From assembly GCA_024195265.1 (NCBI GenBank), contig JAJLRJ010000014.1, positions 21,112,980 through 21,176,979 of the forward strand: 64,000 nt of DNA, given 5' to 3'. Within the stretch, counting starts at the first letter, position 1. Every line of letters begins with the position of its first letter. The stretch is from Dendrophyllia cribrosa (Eukaryota > Cnidaria > Anthozoa > Scleractinia > Dendrophylliidae). The position numbers and the translations under genes are program-made. Below, piece by piece: positions 58,183 through 64,000 of this stretch. The notes under the pieces were generated by a model. The model did no database searches. It worked only from the letters and a program-made list of their open reading frames with translations, and was not told the origin of the DNA.

Positions 58183-59430
58183 GGTCCGTGGGTCATTCGT
58201 CCATTCAATTTTTTATTTAAATTAAAAATTGAAAATCGATGTCCGTTTTGGATTTTCTAAAATGTTTATTGGAAAATTGTTTTATCTAATACAATTTGTC
58301 CATTTTTATGCGATGAAATAAATCGAAAAGGGTATATCGTTAACTTTACTTCAACTCGCCTTTGCAAACATAAATTGAAAATTGGTTATCAATTTTAATT
58401 TTTGTTTTCATTTTAAAATAGGTTGAGATTGAGCAAAGTAAAAAATTGAAAATTGACTTCAATTTTCAATTTTTGTTTTCAATTGAAAATTGGCAATCGA
58501 TTGAGCGAATTAGGGAAAAAGTTGACGCAGTGAGGGTGGCTGCGGAGCTAAGAGGAAAAACGTACTGTAGGATAAGCTTAGGACTAGGCTGGGAGGGGAA
58601 AATAACCCCACTCCCTTTGGACTAAGGGCACAACCTCGTTCCCAGGGTGAAAAAGCAATTAAGACCTCTGGGAGACTCGTACAAAGGGGGGAGAGGGGGG
58701 GGGGGGGGGGGGGGGGGGCTTAATAAATACTTAGAAGTCGCCTATTAACGTTGTGAGATCAAGAATGGAAAGCGATGTGAAAAAGTACTGTTCATATTGA
58801 AACCGAAACACATTCCTACTAAGACATCCCCCTCCCCGCCCCGCTTATTTATATATTTATCCCGAGGGGGAGGGAAGGTTAAAAGAGGGAGGTTGCGGTA
58901 CTTGCCTGATAAGTAAATATATAGAAGACGTTATGGGTGTTGCATGGTGGCCCGTGCTGGTGTACTAAAACAACAGAATTTTGCACAGGTTTTTCAGTAA
59001 CAAAATTGAACTAGAGACTGGATATTCCAAGGGGAGGAAAATGAAATTTTTCCGGAAGTTTATAAGCTATATCGTATATTGGAGACTGGACAAAGCAAAG
59101 ATTAATAATAAAAATAACAGAGAGAAACGTTTTAAACAAAGATGGAGGAAGCAGAAAATGGAAATATAAAGGATACTAACGACGTAGTACACTAAAGTTA
59201 TTCAAAATATACCGTACGTAAGCTTAACCAAGCAACGATGTCCTTCGTACACTGTTCAAGCTCGTTATTTGACGAACAGTTTTGTCAATGTTTTCCCAAT
59301 CTATTACAAAACCTTCTTAGTGACCTCGAACTAAGGCCTCTCTTATCAGGAAATGCTTCTTTTAGTAATGAGCTAACCTCGGAGTGTGTTTTGCCTTGAG
59401 TTAATACAAGATCCTTTATATATTCAACAC
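58183..59430 (+). repeat. U repeat (U3), cut by the transposase element
   Basis: A direct copy starting GGTCCGTGGGTCATTCGTCC, with a G tract at 58695-58718 and the short frame at 58981-59169. It stops at TATATATTCAACAC, where TTAAGGTGGCTC begins. The same point in U0 (around 480) continues TAAAGTCGACCATG, so about half a kilobase is missing at this side. Confidence 0.85.
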
Positions 59431-59560
59431 TTAAGGTGGCTCAAAACAGTAATATTTCCGTGAGAAGACTGGGAGCTAGCGCGCACTTCAGCGTGAGGCA
59501 ACACGCGAGAGGTCGCGAGATGGCGCGCGAGATTTAAAGTTTGAGAAAATCAAAACAAAC
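59431..59560 (+). mobile_element. Left end and 5' leader of the transposase-exonuclease element
   Basis: TTAAGGTGGCTCAAAACAGT marks the border with U3. The first four bases form the probable TTAA target. A GC-rich leader with repeated GCGCGC/CGCGAG motifs follows and then the start codon. The matching right end is not in the window. Confidence 0.65.
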
Positions 59561-60530
59561 ATGGCGGCGCAAGGCCTTCTTCGTAAAAGTTTGTTTCAGC
59601 CGAGTTTAGTGAGCTTTCTGCGTTATCAGTTATTTTTTACTCCGACAACATCCGTTCGTCTGGCAATTTCGAAAGAAAAACATGTTTTTAAACCGCTGTG
59701 CTGGAAATTAAACGAAGAAATATGTGATGTTCATGTTGCGATCGATCGCGCCGGCCAATCCAGAAGACAGCAGGGGAAAAAAATATCTTCTGGTTTTCTT
59801 CGTTCTTTTTATCTGGCCAGTCTTACCGTTGGTTATTTATGTTACTCTTCTTCTACCGCTTATGCTGCTAACGACGACAGCGTAAAGGAAAACTCTGTTT
59901 ATCACACACTTGAGCGCTGCAAAGGGCGCTTTGTGTCGAAAGGTCATCTGAGCGCCGTCAAAAAACTGGCGGAATCTAAAGATAATTTAAAAAGACCCAT
60001 GGGAAACGAATACAACGGAGATGACAAGGATTATGAACCAGTTGAAAAAAGAATGACTAGATCAAGACAGGTGAGTTTTTTTATCAAGGTAAATTGTTGC
60101 AAATTACCTCGCATTTTTATATACAATACGACGCCGTTGAATACTCGAACAAACAATTACTTTTTTTTAGCAAACTGAAGAAGAAAAATTAGGAACAAGA
60201 CTCATAAACCTGGATGTGTTGAGAAATGAACTTAAGTCTTGCTTGCACTGCCACGCGGGTAAGTCAAACTTAGAAAATCTTTTAAAGATTTTTCAGTGGA
60301 CAGCTCCTAAATTAAACCCTGACAGCGGAAGTGGTCAATGTATGTTTTCCAACATCATTTCACTAATTACTAATAAGTATTAATACTACCGCTACTACCA
60401 CTACTTCTGCTGCTGATAATAATAATAATAATAATTTTTTTTTTCTAAAAATTTTTTATAATGGAATCTTTTATTAATAACCAAGCTAACTAAAAAATCT
60501 CACTTCACAATTAATTTCACTTAAAAAAAC

Positions 60531-60565
<35 letters not shown>

Positions 60566-63500
60566 GTCAGAGAACTGGAGAGAATCGCATAATAATAATA
60601 AAATAATAATTTAATTTACAATAAAAACAAAAAGAAACAAAAAAATCAACAGTCATAACATTTTAAAATTAATATGGTATCTTTATTTAATTTTATAAGT
60701 TATAATTTTAATCTGTGAAAATACTTGACTACATTTTTTTATTATTATTCTGCAGTTTCACAATATTTATTTAACATTTTCATTTTACAACAGGGTACAC
60801 ACCATGGCACGGTTGTTCAAGGCCATGATCATGCTATCTAGGATAAAAGTGTAAAAACTTTACCAACTCTAATTTCCTTGATCTAATTTTGAACATTGCA
60901 ACATGCTTGAAGCAGGTGTTTGTATACTATACCATATTTGCTCTAATTAGACCCTATCTCGCATCCCTTTTGGAAATAAAAATTTTAATAAGCCCACTCC
61001 CTCTATTTAGTCCATCTTCCTGTGAGGTGACAGAGAAAATGAGAAAACGTGTATTTCCTACTGCAGTAATGAAACATTGTTAGTTCAGACAACATCTACT
61101 TCTTTCCTCTATTAAGCCCCTTTCTAATACCCCCCCCCCCCCCCCCTGTAAAATCGAAAACTAATAAGTCTCCAGGGGGCCTTAATAGAAGAAATATGGT
61201 ATATTCTTTACAATGTTGGGACAACATGTCTCAGAGTCAGAACAATGCAACATCAAAGCTGTCTTAAAATGTTGTGTTTGAATTTTATCCTTGGTTCATA
61301 TTTTATTTTCCTTTATTTACCACTCATTACCATACCCAAAAACAAAGGAAAATAAAATTTCAGCCAAGGATAAAATTAAACCATAACAATGACAAAAAAG
61401 GAAATATTTTCAAGTAATGTTCAGACCACAGCTCTGACAAACAAATTATTTCTCCTTCAATAATAATTTTACCCACCCCTAGTCAAAATCAGTTGGTTAC
61501 ACAAACATCAATCATGTGATTTTCAGGCCCCCTGTCAATAGCGAACACTGTTGGTGAAGGAAGGAGTGGATTTAGTACTTTACTCACTGTAAAGTGCACT
61601 CATTGCGGAAATTTCAACAAAGTAAATACATCTGGTCAACACAGAGCTGGAAGCCGAGGGCCCTTAGCCAGTGATGTAAATACCAGAGCAGTTCTTGGAT
61701 CCCTTCATATTGGAATTGGAGAAACACAATTGAACAATCTGCTCACTACATTAAATGTTCCTCCAATAAGTAATGTACTTTTCAAAAGACGGGAAAGGGA
61801 AATCGGGAAGGCTGTGGAAAACATTGCAAAGAAGAGTTGTAATCACATTTTGGAAAAGGAAAAGAAAAATGAAGAAAAAAAATATCCAAATCAGGGAGAA
61901 AAGGATGATCTAGTTGGAATAGCAGTTTCGTACGACATGGGGTGGCAGAAAAGGGGCAAGGGTCACAACTCTCTTACAGGTCATGGTACAGCAATGGGGC
62001 TTGTCACAGGCAAAGTTCTATCCTATGCAACCAGATGCAAGTCCTGCAGGGTTTGTGACTCAAGTAAAAGGTCAGGAAAAGTAGCTAAGAATAATGACTG
62101 CAGAAAGAATCATGCAGGTTCTTCTAAGTCAATGGAGAGAGATGTAGCTTGCGAACTTTGGAGGAGTGCTTCTGAAGCAGGTGTTAAATTTTCTACTTAT
62201 GTTGGAGATGATGACAGTACAACTCTGGCAGATATACATTCTAAAGTGCCATATGATGTCCAAAAGTGGTCCGATACTGTTCATACTAAAAGATCTCTAA
62301 CAAGTCGTTTATACAATCTCAAGGATCGCATCCAAGCATCAAAACTTTATCCAAACTGTTCTGCATTGAGTCAAAAAGTGATTAGCTATTTCACAAAATG
62401 TTTCAGCTACGCTATATCTCAAAATGCAGGAAATCCAGATGCTTTAAAAGCAAGTCTTAACTGCATTGTGCCGCATGCATTTGGCAATCATGCATTGTGT
62501 GACATGACCTGGTGTGGCTACAAAAAAAGTCCATTAACATACAAGCACACTGACCTTCCAAATGGCAAGGATTTGCATGGCGAGCCCTTGAGGAATACCT
62601 TAAATAATCTCTTTTTAGAATATGCTACTGATATTGTCATTAATAAGCTCTCCCCCTGTGCAAACTCTCAAAGGAATGAAAGCATAAATAGCACAATTGC
62701 AACAAAAAAAACCCAAAACCAGGTACTATGGTGGCAGTGAGAGTAGCGACTTTAGAATTGCATGTGGAATAGCCCAAAAAAATGTTGGCTACAGCTATGT
62801 TAGCAGAGTTTTGGAGGCACTTGATATTGAGCCTGGGTATTTCTGTGAGTCGAATGGAGATCTCTTGGACAAAAAATTGTTGAATGACGGGAATAGGAAG
62901 TCAACAAAAAGTTTCAAATACAGACGGAACCAGTTACACTGTCAGAAAACTTCACAGATCCTTCGAAAAGAAGCTAAAGAAGGAAAAACATATCAAACAT
63001 CAGTTGGTTTGAATTTAGATACCCGTGTAAGCCAGCCTTCACCAACATCATACCCTGAGATGGAACATTTCTTAGAAAATATTTCATCAAATGAATTGCA
63101 AGAGTGTGAAAAACTGGTACCGCCTTATACTGTGAAACCCAATTCAGAAACACTAACCTACGACCCTACTAAAACTTATTCTTTCATTATTTTTGACACC
63201 GAAACTACCTGCACTGGAAAACACGCGGAGATCTGTCAGTTGTCTGCAATCAATGAAACCAACCTTGCAATTTTCTCAAAGTACATTTTACCGACAAGCA
63301 ATGTCAGTTCCAGAGCCACACGAGTCAACAAACTTTCTGTTAAAAATATCAATGGGAATAGACAATTATTGAAAGAAAACCAACCAGTTGAAACGGTGTC
63401 CCTTGGTGAAGCGCTACAGGAGTTTCTGGCCTTCCTTGTTAGTTCCTGTAGTTCACATCAGAAAGAATCTTATACAGTTTTATTAGGCCATAATTCATCC

Positions 63501-64000
63501 ACATTTGACACTCCAATTCTTCTTCGGAAAAGCGACGCAAACTTTCACCGCAGACTAAAAGATCTAAATGTTTATTTTGCTGACAGTCACATTCTTGTCA
63601 AAGATCTGTTGAAAGGAAAACATCCAGCTCTTCAACTTCCATCAGGAGAACGTTGCAAGTCAAATCAATCCTCTCTGTACTCGCACCTTTTCAACGAAAA
63701 CTTCGAAGCCCACGATGCACTGGAAGATGTTGTAGCACTACACAAAATTATCTTTAAATCTCCTCTTCAGTTAAGCAAAGAAAAAATTGTAAATTGTTCT
63801 GCAGCGATTAGTATTTCACAAGCAGTTGACAACCTTTCATACTTGGATCGGCGTCACGAACGACTTGAGACATTTGATGGCAAGCTTTTCAGCCCCACCG
63901 AAAGCAATGGAATTATATCCCAGTCGATGGCACAGAAAATTGCTGGAAGTGGACTATCATATTCAGATCTGAGAGAACTGTACATGAAGTTTGGCTCAAA
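59561..64000 (+). CDS. DDE transposase (Mutator-like/Kolobok-like) fused to DEDDh exonuclease, 3' end outside window
   Basis: Exons 59561-60070, 60171-60258 and 61527-64000+, with GTGAGT and GTAAGT donors and TTTTTTAG and TTTTCAG acceptors, phases agreeing. About 1,020 residues are visible. Residues ~1-170 are unrecognised, with a hydrophobic stretch (FYLASLTVGYLCY) near 80-95. Then come zinc-knuckle-like pairs (CLHCH, CTHCG), SYDMGWQKRGKG (~335, first Asp), CKSCRVCD, HAGSSKSME, VGDDDST (~425, second Asp) and NSQRNESINSTIA (~583, Glu). This order is what the Mutator-like transposase family found in many cnidarian genomes shows. Near 754-930 lie FDTETT, LGHNSSTFDTPIL and HDALEDVVAL, the three DEDDh motifs with all five residues, a 3'-5' exonuclease. 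One surplus A in the A8 run at 62704-62711 breaks the frame between the two parts; otherwise no stop occurs. Expected role: cut and integrate the element and trim ends (inference). Confidence 0.85.
60259..61526 (+). other. Second intron of the transposase gene with simple repeats
   Basis: (AAT)n runs near 60415-60435 and 60533-60562, then a MITE at 60930-61201. The rest is AT-rich without coding signal. Confidence 0.7.
60930..61201. mobile_element. MITE in the transposase intron, TACCATATTT ends
   Basis: TACCATATTTGCTCTAATTA at the left and TTAATAGAAGAAATATGGTA at the right, with internal TATTAAGCCCC motifs and a C17 tract (61130-61146). Same TTAAGCCCC family as 45464-45857. Confidence 0.75.

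Noticed and set aside
59561..60178. Independent 205-aa gene
   Set aside because: The frame continues past a good GTGAGT donor at 60071; splicing to 60171 and 61527 gives a continuous transposase with matching phases.

Overview
The window is nuclear DNA of an animal. I infer a cnidarian, most likely an anthozoan (coral or sea anemone). The reasons are an intron-rich conserved nucleolar gene with GT-AG introns, a very high load of foldback DNA elements and long poly(dG) tracts, tRNA-derived repeat fragments, and a gapped scaffold (500 N at 11001-11500). No bacterial or organellar gene arrangement is visible. The species call is inference.

Layout. 1-10013 is a nest of inverted repeats: the end of a U repeat (1-987), three copies of a small two-exon gene remnant, and a ~5.6 kb imperfect palindrome (4433-10013) broken up by younger insertions (W, Y, Z1, Z2, S). 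10014-13640 holds a LINE 3' end, the gap and a 51-bp satellite. 13645-16380 holds a possible small multi-exon gene with a perfectly duplicated exon. 16691-31320 is AT-rich DNA carrying many foldback MITEs, most bounded by TTAA, plus a Tc1-like element that carries a PAX-type paired domain. 31321-33145 holds a second 51-bp satellite array and an element that carries the first exon of a RecQ-type helicase. 36404-52006 (minus strand) is a complete 16-exon ESF1 gene, a nucleolar pre-rRNA processing factor, with introns full of MITEs and minisatellites. 52968-59430 holds two more TTAA foldback elements and a head-to-head/head-to-tail cluster of ~1.8 kb U elements. 59431-64000 is the left part of a large element that encodes a DDE-type transposase (Mutator-like/Kolobok-like family) fused to a DEDDh 3'-5' exonuclease. 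It runs off the window.

How the parts relate. The transposase gene begins 130 bp after a TTAAGGTGGCTC terminus. The same terminal sequence closes foldback elements at 19628, 26245, 28368 and 52968, and related TTAAGG ends occur at 22353 and 53777. The simplest reading is that the transposase-exonuclease element is the autonomous relative of these MITEs. ESF1 is the only confident host gene. Two 1-nt frameshifts in it and one in the transposase are all repaired by removing one A from an A run, which points to a shared technical cause in the assembly.
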